Assembly (NCBI RefSeq): GCF_018141445.1
Contig: NZ_CP058649.1
Span: forward strand, 3,305,001 to 3,369,000
Direction of reading: 5' to 3'
DNA: 64,000 nt
Origin: Vallitalea pronyensis
GTDB taxonomy: Bacteria; Bacillota; Clostridia; Lachnospirales; Vallitaleaceae
Below, one piece after another: positions 16,651 through 25,029 of this stretch. Positions within the stretch are counted from its first letter, which is position 1. Each line of letters begins with the position of its first letter. Under the pieces are notes generated by a model that searched no databases, was not told the origin of the DNA, and saw nothing but the letters and a program-made list of their open reading frames with translations. A program made the position numbers and the translations under genes.

Positions 16651-17592
16651 GTGACAGATCAATATATCGTATCCTCATCGCCTCATATTCGTTCCAATGA
16701 ATCAGTTGATAGGATTATGAGACATGTGGTTATTGCTTTATTACCAGCAACGGTTTTTGGGATATATCATTTCGGCATACGAGCATTCATTATTACTCTT
16801 ATATGTATCGCTGCATGTGTTGGGGCAGAAAGTTTGTATCAGTTCTTAACAAAAAGAACCGTTACCATAGGTGATTTTAGTGCAGTGGTAACGGGACTAT
16901 TATTAGCACTTAATTTACCGCACACAGTACCTTATTGGCTACCAATAGTGGGTGGTGTCGTAGCGATTATCATTGTTAAACAATTATTTGGCGGGCTTGG
17001 TCAGAACTTTATGAACCCAGCTTTAGGTGCAAGAGCTTTCTTGCTCATCTCTTTTACAGGATTAATGACAAGGTGGGAAGTAGATGGTATATCTGCTGCA
17101 ACACCTTTAGGTATGATTAAAGATGGAGTAACAGATTTGCCAAGTGTTGCCAATACATTTTTTGGATTTATTGGTGGTTGTATCGGAGAAACGTCGGTGG
17201 TTGCATTAGTTCTCGGTGGTATCTACCTGATTGCGAAAAAAATCATTAATTGGCGTATACCTGTTTTCTATATAGGAACAGTTGTGATCTTATCCATACT
17301 TCTTGGAGGAAGAGGACTTGATATGACCTATGTAGGTTATCAGGTTTTTGGTGGAGGATTAATGATTGGTGCATTTTATATGGCAACGGATTATGCATCA
17401 TCACCGATCACACGTACGGGTCAAGTCATTATGGGACTTGGATGCGGTATTTTAACATCCGTTATTCGTATATACGGTGGTTATCCTGAAGGGGTTTCTT
17501 TTGCTATCTTAATCATGAACTTATTTGTTCCATTGATTGATCGTTTTACAATCCCTCGTGTATTTGGGGAGGTGGCAAAAAATGAAAAATAG
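16651..17592 (+). CDS. rnfD: Rnf complex membrane subunit RnfD
   Basis: 313 residues with about nine membrane helices, of the NqrB/RnfD family that carries covalent FMN. The Thr in SAATPLG (near residue 151) corresponds to the flavinylated Thr of the family. GTG 16651 follows AGGAGGG at a suitable distance. The flavin transferase ApbE needed for covalent FMN attachment is not in the window. It is part of the rnfCDGEAB operon. Confidence 0.94.
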   Translation: MTDQYIVSSSPHIRSNESVDRIMRHVVIALLPATVFGIYHFGIRAFIITLICIAACVGAESLYQFLTKRTVTIGDFSAVVTGLLLALNLPHTVPYWLPIVGGVVAIIIVKQLFGGLGQNFMNPALGARAFLLISFTGLMTRWEVDGISAATPLGMIKDGVTDLPSVANTFFGFIGGCIGETSVVALVLGGIYLIAKKIINWRIPVFYIGTVVILSILLGGRGLDMTYVGYQVFGGGLMIGAFYMATDYASSPITRTGQVIMGLGCGILTSVIRIYGGYPEGVSFAILIMNLFVPLIDRFTIPRVFGEVAKNEK

Positions 17593-18154
17593 TATTATTA
17601 AAGATGCACTTATACTATTTACGATTACCATTGTAGCTGGTTTGCTCCTTGGTTTAACATTCTCCATTACTAAAGAGCCTATTACACAACAGAAAATAAA
17701 GACAAGAGATGCAGCTCTAAAAACCGTATTAGGGGATGCCGACTTTCAAGAAATGGATACAACCTTATCAGAGGCATCTAACATTACCAATATTTTTTCC
17801 GCGAAAAAAGAGGGTAAACTCTCTGGGTATGCCTTTAAGCTTGAAACAAAAGAAGGCTATGGGGGCAAAATAGAAATTATCGTGGGCATTGAAATATCAG
17901 GTGTTGTGTCGGGTATTGATATTATTAAACATTCAGAAACACCTGGTTTAGGAGCTAAAGCCGATAAAGATCCTTTTAAAGACCAATTTAAAGGTAAACC
18001 TACAGAAAATTTGGTTGTCATAAAAGCGGGTACGCCTGGTAATGACGAAATTGACTCCATTAGTGGAGCAACTATTACATCCCGAGCTGTAACAGATGCT
18101 GTGAACGATGCCAGCGCATATTATAATGAACATCTAAGCAAGGGGGCGAAGTAA
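17582..18154 (+). CDS. rnfG: Rnf complex FMN-binding subunit RnfG
   Basis: 190 residues. An N-terminal membrane anchor (about residues 8-28) is followed by an extracytoplasmic FMN-binding domain. The SGATIT motif near residue 161 is the consensus for covalent FMN on its last Thr. GGAGGTGG precedes ATG 17582, which overlaps the rnfD stop by 11 nt, so translation is coupled. An upstream in-frame ATG at 17537 has no site. Confidence 0.94.
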   Translation: MKNSIIKDALILFTITIVAGLLLGLTFSITKEPITQQKIKTRDAALKTVLGDADFQEMDTTLSEASNITNIFSAKKEGKLSGYAFKLETKEGYGGKIEIIVGIEISGVVSGIDIIKHSETPGLGAKADKDPFKDQFKGKPTENLVVIKAGTPGNDEIDSISGATITSRAVTDAVNDASAYYNEHLSKGAK

Positions 18155-18771
18155 TGAATCTTAGAAAAATATTTAGAAACGGTTTGATTGATGAGAATGC
18201 TACCTTTGTTCAAGTATTGGGGATGTGTCCTACACTTGCTGTAACCACATCGGCATTCAATGGGTTTGGTATGGGTATTGCAACCACCGTAGTGTTGTTG
18301 TTCTCTAATTTGGTTGTATCAGCTCTAAGAAGCATCATACCATCCAAGGTTAGAATACCTGCATTTATTGTTATTATAGCGACTTTTGTCACCATCGTTG
18401 ATTTATTGTTACAGGGGTTTGTACCTTCCTTATATGATGCCCTTGGTTTATTCATTCCACTTATTGTTGTTAACTGTGTGGTTCTTGCACGAGCTGAAGC
18501 TTTTGCAGCTAAGAGTAAAGTGCTTCCTTCTGTTGTTGATGGTATAGCAATGGGACTTGGTTTTACAATTGCTCTAGCTGTTATCGGTTTCGTTAGAGAG
18601 TTATTTGGAGCAGGTACCATTCTTGGTGGTACAACACTTGAAATGATGGTGATGCCAAAAGGTTATGAGCCTGTGAACATTTTAATTCTAGCTCCAGGCG
18701 CTTTTATCGTACTTGGATTGCTATTTGCTGTATTTAATTACCTAAAAGACAGAGATTCTAAGAAAGCGTAG
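18154..18771 (+). CDS. rnfE: Rnf complex membrane subunit RnfE
   Basis: 205 residues and six membrane helices, of the RnfE/NqrD family. With RnfA it forms the pseudo-symmetric core of the ion-translocating complex. The N-terminal [12 protein letters not shown] contains the conserved membrane Cys thought to help hold a membrane iron-sulfur centre. The ATG starts on the last base of the rnfG stop, with GGGGGCGAAG upstream. Confidence 0.94.
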   Translation: MNLRKIFRNGLIDENATFVQVLGMCPTLAVTTSAFNGFGMGIATTVVLLFSNLVVSALRSIIPSKVRIPAFIVIIATFVTIVDLLLQGFVPSLYDALGLFIPLIVVNCVVLARAEAFAAKSKVLPSVVDGIAMGLGFTIALAVIGFVRELFGAGTILGGTTLEMMVMPKGYEPVNILILAPGAFIVLGLLFAVFNYLKDRDSKKA

Positions 18772-18785
18772 AGGAGGAGAAGACC

Positions 18786-19361
18786 ATGGAACTATTACTA
18801 TTATTTATTGGTGCTATATTGGTTAACAATGTTGTCTTAACGCGTTTCTTAGGCATATGTCCTTTCTTAGGTATATCCAAAAAAGTAGAGACAGCTTTTG
18901 GAATGGGGCTTGCTGTGACCTTTGTCATGACGCTGGCATCAACCATATCCTATATTGTTTATGAGTTTATACTGGATCCTTTAAATATTGAATATCTCTA
19001 TACCATTGCATTTATATTAGTTATCGCATCCTTGGTACAATTGGTTGAAATGGTGATACAAAAAACCAGCCCATCATTGTATCAAGCGCTAGGTGTCTAC
19101 TTGCCACTCATTACGACTAACTGTGCTGTACTTGGTGTAGCTGTTATTAATATGCAAGCTGAATATTCACTGATTAAGAGTATTGTCAATGGATTTGGAA
19201 CGGCAGTTGGTTTTACACTAGCCATTGTTATCTTAGCAAGTATTCGTGAGAGAATTGAATTTAACGATGTTCCAAAACCTTTTAAAGGTTACCCAATCGT
19301 GTTATTAACAGCAGGGCTTATGGCAATTGCCTTTTTAGGATTTTCAGGCCTTATTAAATAA
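18786..19361 (+). CDS. rnfA: Rnf complex membrane subunit RnfA
   Basis: 191 residues, six membrane helices, RnfA/NqrE family. The segment [11 protein letters not shown] with its Cys parallels that of RnfE, and a second conserved Cys is in [16 protein letters not shown] lies directly upstream. It is paired with RnfE in the membrane core. Confidence 0.95.
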   Translation: MELLLLFIGAILVNNVVLTRFLGICPFLGISKKVETAFGMGLAVTFVMTLASTISYIVYEFILDPLNIEYLYTIAFILVIASLVQLVEMVIQKTSPSLYQALGVYLPLITTNCAVLGVAVINMQAEYSLIKSIVNGFGTAVGFTLAIVILASIRERIEFNDVPKPFKGYPIVLLTAGLMAIAFLGFSGLIK

Positions 19362-19396
19362 GAGTTGCATAATATTGAGAATGGAGGATGCAGATA

Positions 19397-20203
19397 ATGG
19401 ATTGGAATAATATCATATATCCTGCCTTAAGTATTGGTGGTTTAGGTATTATCTTCGCTTTAGGACTTGGGATAGCTGCAAAAAAGTTTGCAGTTGACGT
19501 TGATCCAAGAATTCCACAAGTAAGAGACATACTGCCTGGTGCTAATTGTGGTGGTTGTGGTTATGCTGGTTGTGATGCATTTGCTAAAGCTGTTGTAGAG
19601 GGCGAAGCCCTACCTAGCGGATGTCCAGTTGGCGGATCAAGTTGTGCGGAGAATATTGCAGCATTATTAGGTATTGAAAGTTCCGGTGAAGGTAAGCAAA
19701 TTGCTTATGTTAAATGTCAAGGAACTTGTGATAAAGCCAGAGAGAAATACGCCTATGATGGTGTGATGGATTGTAAAAATGCTAACTTCCTGCAAGGTCA
19801 TGGGTCAAAAGCTTGCGAATATGGATGTCTAGGTCTAGGTAGCTGTGTAAGAGCCTGTATGTTTGATGCCATTCATATTGTGGATGGTATTGCAGTAGTG
19901 GATGAAGAAAAATGTACATCTTGTGGTATGTGTATAGGTGCTTGTCCGAAGAGTCTTATTGAGCTTGTTCCATATGACAGCAAGGTACGTGTAGAGTGCC
20001 ACTCCACCAACAAAGGTAAAGAAGTAAAACTCAGTTGTGATGTAGGTTGTATTGGCTGTCGTTTATGTACAAAAGTATGTGAGTTCGATGCGATTCACGT
20101 GGATAATAATTTAGCAACCATCGATTATGAAAAATGTACAGCATGTATGAAGTGTGTGGAGAAATGTCCAACCAATGCAATTACAGTAAAAGAGAAAGAA
20201 TAA
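19397..20203 (+). CDS. rnfB: Rnf complex ferredoxin-type subunit RnfB
   Basis: 268 residues. RnfB is the entry point for electrons from ferredoxin. After one N-terminal membrane helix come a four-Cys Fe-S domain (CGGCGYAGC then CP), a Cys-rich middle part, and several [4Fe-4S] motifs including CTSCGMCIGACP, CIGCRLCTKVC and CTACMKCVEKCP. ATG 19397 is favoured over 19388 by the GGAGG at 19383. It is the last gene of the rnf operon and is followed by a strong terminator. Confidence 0.95.
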   Translation: MDWNNIIYPALSIGGLGIIFALGLGIAAKKFAVDVDPRIPQVRDILPGANCGGCGYAGCDAFAKAVVEGEALPSGCPVGGSSCAENIAALLGIESSGEGKQIAYVKCQGTCDKAREKYAYDGVMDCKNANFLQGHGSKACEYGCLGLGSCVRACMFDAIHIVDGIAVVDEEKCTSCGMCIGACPKSLIELVPYDSKVRVECHSTNKGKEVKLSCDVGCIGCRLCTKVCEFDAIHVDNNLATIDYEKCTACMKCVEKCPTNAITVKEKE

Positions 20204-20204
20204 G

Positions 20205-20230
20205 AACGAGTGTTATGCTCGTTTTTTCTT
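20205..20230 (+). terminator. Terminator of the rnf operon
   Basis: AACGAG (20205-20210), a 7-nt loop and CTCGTT (20218-20223) form a hairpin followed by a run of six T. It begins right after the rnfB stop. Confidence 0.85.
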
Positions 20231-20460
20231 TTGCCAATATATAGGAAAAAAGACTTAGAAATGAGCCTATCCGCTGAATAATCCCTGATATTAAGAAAAC
20301 TCTAATAAAAAAATAATGTAGACGTATATACAAAGTTTTCTATATATGTTAAAATTATTTCGTTGAAAAAACCATAAAATGACCGATATAAAAAGACTCA
20401 CGAAAATACATCAGGTTACATTTATGATTTTGGACAACTTATTGAAGGGGTGGATGACAC

Positions 20461-20727
20461 ATGAGTTATCGAAGAAGTGATAAGAACGGTTGGGCATTAT
20501 TCCTACTTATTTTAGCTGGGATTGTATTAGGTTCATTTGTTGGGTTTCTTGTGAAGGATATTGAGTGGCTTAATACGTGGTTCAATTTTCATAAGGCTTT
20601 TGGCATGGAGAATCCAGTGACATTAGACCTTGGTGTTGTATTACTTGTATTCCAGCTTCGTTTTGATATTACTGTAGCTAGCATATTAGGTATTATTGCT
20701 GGTATTTTTGTATATAGAAAAATATAG
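20461..20727 (+). CDS. DUF4321 small membrane protein
   Basis: 88 residues with two hydrophobic segments (about 12-30 and 58-85) around a short loop. The sequence fits the DUF4321 family, which in Clostridia is found just upstream of maf and the mre cluster, as here. Function unknown. Gene order conservation suggests a link to cell-envelope growth. The site GAAGGGG lies upstream of ATG 20461. Confidence 0.8.
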   Translation: MSYRRSDKNGWALFLLILAGIVLGSFVGFLVKDIEWLNTWFNFHKAFGMENPVTLDLGVVLLVFQLRFDITVASILGIIAGIFVYRKI

Positions 20728-20760
20728 GTTATGCCAAACTAAGGATAGGGACGTGATGAC

Positions 20761-21348
20761 TTGAAACGCATTGTTTTAGCTTCTGGGTCACCGAGGAGAA
20801 AAGAATTACTTGAGCGGTTAAAGTTAGCATTTGATGTACGTGTTAGTCAAATAGATGAAGACATCTTTGAGCAAACCAGTCCTCATGAGTATGTTGAAAC
20901 TTTAGCCATGGAAAAAGCGAAAGATGTTGCTAGCCATTTAGATGAAAAAGCCATTGTTATCGGTTGTGATACAGTGGTTGTCTTAGATGATAAGATTCTA
21001 GGAAAGCCATGTGATGATGACCAAGCCATGGTATATTTACAAGCATTAAGCGGTAGAGCACATGAGGTATATTCTGGTATGGCTATATTAGATATGGAAA
21101 CTGGCAAACAGTATCTCACCCATGAAATCACAACAGTGACCATGAAATCATTAAATCATGATGAAATCGTTGCGTATGTTAAGACGGGTGAACCGGCAGA
21201 CAAAGCTGGAGCATATGGTATTCAAGGCATTGGTTCCATCTTAGTTGAAGGCATTCATGGTGATTACTATAATGTGATGGGGTTGCCACTTAATAGATTA
21301 TATCAAGGGTTTCATGCCTTAGGTATCGATTATTTTAGTTTAGTTTAA
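20761..21348 (+). CDS. maf: Maf-family nucleoside triphosphate pyrophosphatase
   Basis: 195 residues. The N-terminal ASGSPRRKELL loop and GCDTVVVLDDKILGKP are the diagnostic Maf motifs for binding non-canonical or dTTP/UTP-type nucleotides, and AYGIQGIG is also conserved. The family hydrolyses NTPs to NMP and pyrophosphate and has been linked to septum inhibition. The start is TTG 20761, preceded by AGGGACGTG. The precise substrate (dTTP/UTP or other) is not readable here. Confidence 0.92.
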   Translation: MKRIVLASGSPRRKELLERLKLAFDVRVSQIDEDIFEQTSPHEYVETLAMEKAKDVASHLDEKAIVIGCDTVVVLDDKILGKPCDDDQAMVYLQALSGRAHEVYSGMAILDMETGKQYLTHEITTVTMKSLNHDEIVAYVKTGEPADKAGAYGIQGIGSILVEGIHGDYYNVMGLPLNRLYQGFHALGIDYFSLV

Positions 21349-21643
21349 GTTGAGCCTTAGGGCTGCATGAAGCATGTATCTAATAGCGTTAAGTGTTAAA
21401 GTCTACTTTACACCTTTTGAACTTGCCTTTATGATACCAGGTGCTAATGTTAGGATTTTAACCTTAACTTTTTTTATTATCTAAACTTACTGCTAAGCTA
21501 AATACCATCTGTGGCTTTCTTAATTAAGGCTATCATATAGATGAAAAACATGTCCTATATGATGCCCTTAGTTAAGAATACATGTAAAAGGGAGATATTT
21601 TCTTAACTGTATCATGCTATTGATCTATTAGGGGGTATAGATA
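21349..21643. other. maf-radC intergenic region with a long hairpin
   Basis: This 295-nt gap contains no ORF I would support. It holds a small stem near 21389-21409 and a 24-bp imperfect stem: 21517-21540 pairs with 21555-21578, with 21 Watson-Crick pairs plus one wobble, around a 14-nt loop. No T-run follows on the plus strand. The hairpin could be a processing site, a leader structure of radC, or a small dispersed palindrome. Confidence 0.55.
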
Positions 21644-22339
21644 TTGGAGAATGACACAAGGATGAGAGTAAAGGACTTGCCCTCATCAGAAAGACCTTAT
21701 GAGAAATTCGAAACGTATGGACCAAGTGCTTTGTCTGACGCAGAATTATTAGCAATTATCATTCGTAGTGGTTCTAGAAAAGAACGTTCCATTGAATTAG
21801 CACAGCGTATTTTGGGTATAACCGAGCAGGGAATACGGGGAATCTATGGTTTATCACTTGATGACTTACAACAAGTGTCAGGCATTGGCCGTGTAAAATC
21901 TATTCAAATTAAGGCTATTGCAGAGTTATCAAAGCGGCTATCAAAATATAATGCAGAAACGAAGCTTAAGATATCTTCACCAGGTTCCATTGCAACTTTG
22001 TACATGGAGGAAATGCGCTATTTACAACAAGAACACTTGAAAATTGTATTTTTGGACACGAAAAATCAGATCATTGCAGATAAGTTCTTAACTGTTGGTA
22101 CAGTGAATGCATCTTTGATTAACCCAAGAGAAGTATTCATTCAAGCTCTAAGACATCATGCTGTGCACGTTATACTCTTACATAATCATCCAAGTGGAGA
22201 CCCAACACCAAGTCAAGAAGATATAGCCATCACAAAAAGGATTATTGAAGCAGGCGATATTATTGGTGTAAGGTTGCTGGACCATATTATTATTGGAGAT
22301 GGTCATTATATAAGTCTTAAAGAGCGGGGCATCGTATAA
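21644..22339 (+). CDS. radC: RadC/JAB-domain protein
   Basis: 231 residues. An N-terminal helix-hairpin-helix region (LQQVSGIGRVK) precedes a JAB1/MPN-type domain with the metal motif HNHPSGDPTPSQED. The family is historically called a DNA repair protein, although its role is not settled and JAMM peptidase-like activity is suspected. TTG 21644 has AGGGGG upstream; ATG 21662 is a weaker alternative. It sits in its usual clostridial position ahead of mreB. Confidence 0.92.
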   Translation: MENDTRMRVKDLPSSERPYEKFETYGPSALSDAELLAIIIRSGSRKERSIELAQRILGITEQGIRGIYGLSLDDLQQVSGIGRVKSIQIKAIAELSKRLSKYNAETKLKISSPGSIATLYMEEMRYLQQEHLKIVFLDTKNQIIADKFLTVGTVNASLINPREVFIQALRHHAVHVILLHNHPSGDPTPSQEDIAITKRIIEAGDIIGVRLLDHIIIGDGHYISLKERGIV

Positions 22340-22452
22340 AGGTCGAACCAGTATCCGTCAATTAAATATCATAAGGTTTGTTATGGATGAAGAAATTAAC
22401 CATGATTTGGAGATAATATAAAGAGAGAGTTTGGTTTTAATCGTAACTATAT

Positions 22453-22494
22453 ATGTTGAATGAAACCTTATAGGTTTTTATGGCTATTCAACAT
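22453..22494 (+). other. Nested hairpin upstream of mreB
   Basis: ATGTTGAAT (22453-22461) pairs perfectly with ATTCAACAT (22486-22494). Inside lies AAACCT-TAT-AGGTTT (22463-22477). This double stem sits 100 nt before mreB in a 253-nt gap. It may terminate the radC message or shape the mreB leader. Confidence 0.5.
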
Positions 22495-22592
22495 GTTTGC
22501 CTTGGCTGTATAAGTTTATAAAATTCATGTACTGTACCAAATCTTGACACCATGGTATGATAGCTTATTAGGGATTTTGAAAGGAGTACTAT

Positions 22593-23630
22593 ATGTTTAA
22601 TCGAGAATTAGGATTCGATTTAGGTACGTCGATTATGCACATTGGACAGAGAGAAAAAGGCATTATATTAGACGAACCTGAAATCATTGCAGTAGATAAA
22701 AATAAAAATAATGTTGTGGCCGTAGGAGAAGAAGCTTATGATATGCTTGAAAAAACACCTTCACATATCATCATGAATTGTCCAGTAAAATATGGGGTTG
22801 TGGCAGATTTTGATCCCATGTCACAGTTATTAAAAGAACAATTAAAAAGGTTAAAAATGGGTAAAACATTTGCGACTAATTTGGCAATCGTGAGTGTTCC
22901 CAGCGATGTATCAGAAGTTGAACGAAAAGCACTATATGACTTATTTGTACATCTTGGATTTCGATTTAAAAGGGTATACCTTATTGAAAAACCAGTAGCA
23001 GCTGCAATAGGTGCTGGTATTGAGATTTTAAAGCCTTTTGGGAATATGATTGTGGATATTGGAGGAGGAACCACAGAAATATCCGTGGTTTCCCTTGGGG
23101 GTATTGTCATTAGTAAGCTTTTAAAAATTGGTGGTAACAAGTTTGATGATGATATAGCAACCTATGTTAAGAAAAAATATAGTGTTTATATTGGAAAAAA
23201 ATCAGCTGAAAAAATAAAAAAACAAATTGGGTATGTATGGATAGATCCAGAAGAAGATTTGGTGTTTGCAGATGTGATTGGTCGAGATGTGGTTACGGGC
23301 TTACCCAAAAAGGTGACTGTATCCAATGAAGATATCCATCATGCACTGAAAGAAGATATTAATGTCATTGTAGATGCCATTAAATTTATTTTAGAAAAAA
23401 CACCTCCTGAGTTATCATCGGATATTCTTGAAACGGGTGTTTATCTGACAGGTGGTAGTTCATTACTGACCAATATTGATGTACTTATTAGTCTAGAAAC
23501 ATCGTTATCCATTAATCCTGTTGACACGCCTATTGAATGTGTCGTTAATGGCATTAATACCGTCCTTAAAAACATGAAAAAATATGAAGGTGTTTTAGAA
23601 TCATCCAAACGGGAAAGTAAATTAAAATAA
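22593..23630 (+). CDS. mreB: Rod-shape actin homologue MreB
   Basis: 345 residues of the actin/Hsp70 ATPase superfamily. The phosphate-1 loop DLGTSIMHIG, phosphate-2 MIVDIGGGTTEI and adenosine motif YLTGGSSLL are all present. MreB polymerises under the membrane and guides lateral wall synthesis with MreC, MreD, RodA and PBP2, all encoded directly downstream. AAAGGAG precedes ATG 22593. Confidence 0.95.
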   Translation: MFNRELGFDLGTSIMHIGQREKGIILDEPEIIAVDKNKNNVVAVGEEAYDMLEKTPSHIIMNCPVKYGVVADFDPMSQLLKEQLKRLKMGKTFATNLAIVSVPSDVSEVERKALYDLFVHLGFRFKRVYLIEKPVAAAIGAGIEILKPFGNMIVDIGGGTTEISVVSLGGIVISKLLKIGGNKFDDDIATYVKKKYSVYIGKKSAEKIKKQIGYVWIDPEEDLVFADVIGRDVVTGLPKKVTVSNEDIHHALKEDINVIVDAIKFILEKTPPELSSDILETGVYLTGGSSLLTNIDVLISLETSLSINPVDTPIECVVNGINTVLKNMKKYEGVLESSKRESKLK

Positions 23631-23655
23631 GTTTGAATATATAGGAGGGTTAATT

Positions 23656-24501
23656 GTGATTCGACGAAAAAAATTATCAGCTAAATACATCTTGCTAGCC
23701 ATGACCCTTTTATGTCTTGTACTTATCATTCTTACGTGGGAAAATCGATCAGAAGTGAGTGCTATCGAAAAAAGTGTATCCTATGTGGTGGTACCCATGC
23801 AGAAAGGTGTTAATGTATTTGGAGATTGGGTCATCGATAAAGTGGATTTTGTTAAAAACATTAATCGTTTAGAAGCTGTAAACAGTGATTTAACCGAAGA
23901 AGTGGATAAATTGCGTTATGAAAATAAAATACTTCAACAAGATAAAACAGAATTGGAACGTTTACGTAATCTGTATGAATTGGATAAAAAATATCCAAGT
24001 TACCCAAAGATAGGGGCATCTGTTATTGGTAAAGATCCTGGTAACTGGTACGATGTATTTAGAATTGATAAAGGTACCAACGATGGATTAAAAGTAAACA
24101 TGGTTGTATTAGCAGGTAATGGTCTTGTAGGCCATATATTTGAAGTGGGTCCTGGTTTTTCAAAAGTCAAAACGATTATTGATGATTCAAGTCGGGTGAG
24201 TGGTAAGATTTTTAGAACCTCGGACACGTGTATTGTTGAAGGTGAAAAGGAATATGCCGGCTACTGTAAGGTGAATTTTATAGATGAATCTGCTAACATA
24301 ATTGTTGGTGATGAGATTGTTACCTCTCACTTATCCGAAATCTATCCACCTGGCATCTTAATTGGTACCATTAAGGAAATTAATGAAAACCCTAACCAAC
24401 TCAATAAATCAGCGGTCATCGAACCTGCTGTTGATTTTAAGCATTTAGAAGAAGTGCTCGTCATCAATCAGGTGTGGAAAGAGAATTTATATGAACAGTA
24501 A
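23656..24501 (+). CDS. mreC: Rod-shape protein MreC
   Basis: 281 residues. A single N-terminal membrane helix (about 10-27) is followed by a coiled coil (about 70-115) and the two beta-barrel domains typical of MreC, with VIGKDPGNWYDVF and DDSSRVSGKI. It connects MreB filaments to the periplasmic side of the wall machinery. GTG 23656 is preceded by AGGAGGG. Confidence 0.94.
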   Translation: MIRRKKLSAKYILLAMTLLCLVLIILTWENRSEVSAIEKSVSYVVVPMQKGVNVFGDWVIDKVDFVKNINRLEAVNSDLTEEVDKLRYENKILQQDKTELERLRNLYELDKKYPSYPKIGASVIGKDPGNWYDVFRIDKGTNDGLKVNMVVLAGNGLVGHIFEVGPGFSKVKTIIDDSSRVSGKIFRTSDTCIVEGEKEYAGYCKVNFIDESANIIVGDEIVTSHLSEIYPPGILIGTIKEINENPNQLNKSAVIEPAVDFKHLEEVLVINQVWKENLYEQ

Positions 24502-24513
24502 GGAGATAAAAGT

Positions 24514-25029
24514 ATGCGACGAGTAATTTATGCCGTACTTTTAGTATTAATTAATATAGTATTATATGGGTCACTGAAGATGTATATCAGTATCAATAAT
24601 ATCACCCCTAACCTTCTACTCATTACAACAGTATCCGTAGCACTGTTAAGAGGCAAATATGCAGGTGGTATTATTGGGTTTTTCTGCGGGTTGCTTCAAG
24701 ATATGACCTTCGGACAAGTACTAGGATTTTATGCACTTATTTATATGTATCTAGGGTTTTTCAGCGGCTACTTATACAGAATTATCTATAAGGATAGCGT
24801 ACTTATTCCTACAATCGTCATTGCTATCAGTGATTTGATTTTTGGATTATATGTATACATATTTACATTCTTACTGCGAGGAAAACTAAACATGGGTCAT
24901 TATTTCTTAAATATTATCATACCTGAAGTTGTTTATACAGCACTTATTGCCGTTCTTATATACAAATTTTACCATTATATGAACATGCGCTTAACAAGAG
25001 ATGGAGAAAAGGAGGCAGGTACCAATTGA
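24514..25029 (+). CDS. mreD: Rod-shape protein MreD
   Basis: 171 residues with five or six membrane helices; sequence conservation in this family is low but position and topology are clear. The motif GFFCGLLQDMTFG near residue 55 is typical. It is an integral membrane partner of MreC. AAGGAG precedes ATG 24514 and the 3' end overlaps the PBP gene by four bases. Confidence 0.9.
   Translation: MRRVIYAVLLVLINIVLYGSLKMYISINNITPNLLLITTVSVALLRGKYAGGIIGFFCGLLQDMTFGQVLGFYALIYMYLGFFSGYLYRIIYKDSVLIPTIVIAISDLIFGLYVYIFTFLLRGKLNMGHYFLNIIIPEVVYTALIAVLIYKFYHYMNMRLTRDGEKEAGTN

Noticed and set aside
18210..18620. 136-residue minus-strand reading frame inside rnfE
   Set aside because: It is opposite a conserved membrane subunit and has the low-complexity composition of an antisense shadow.
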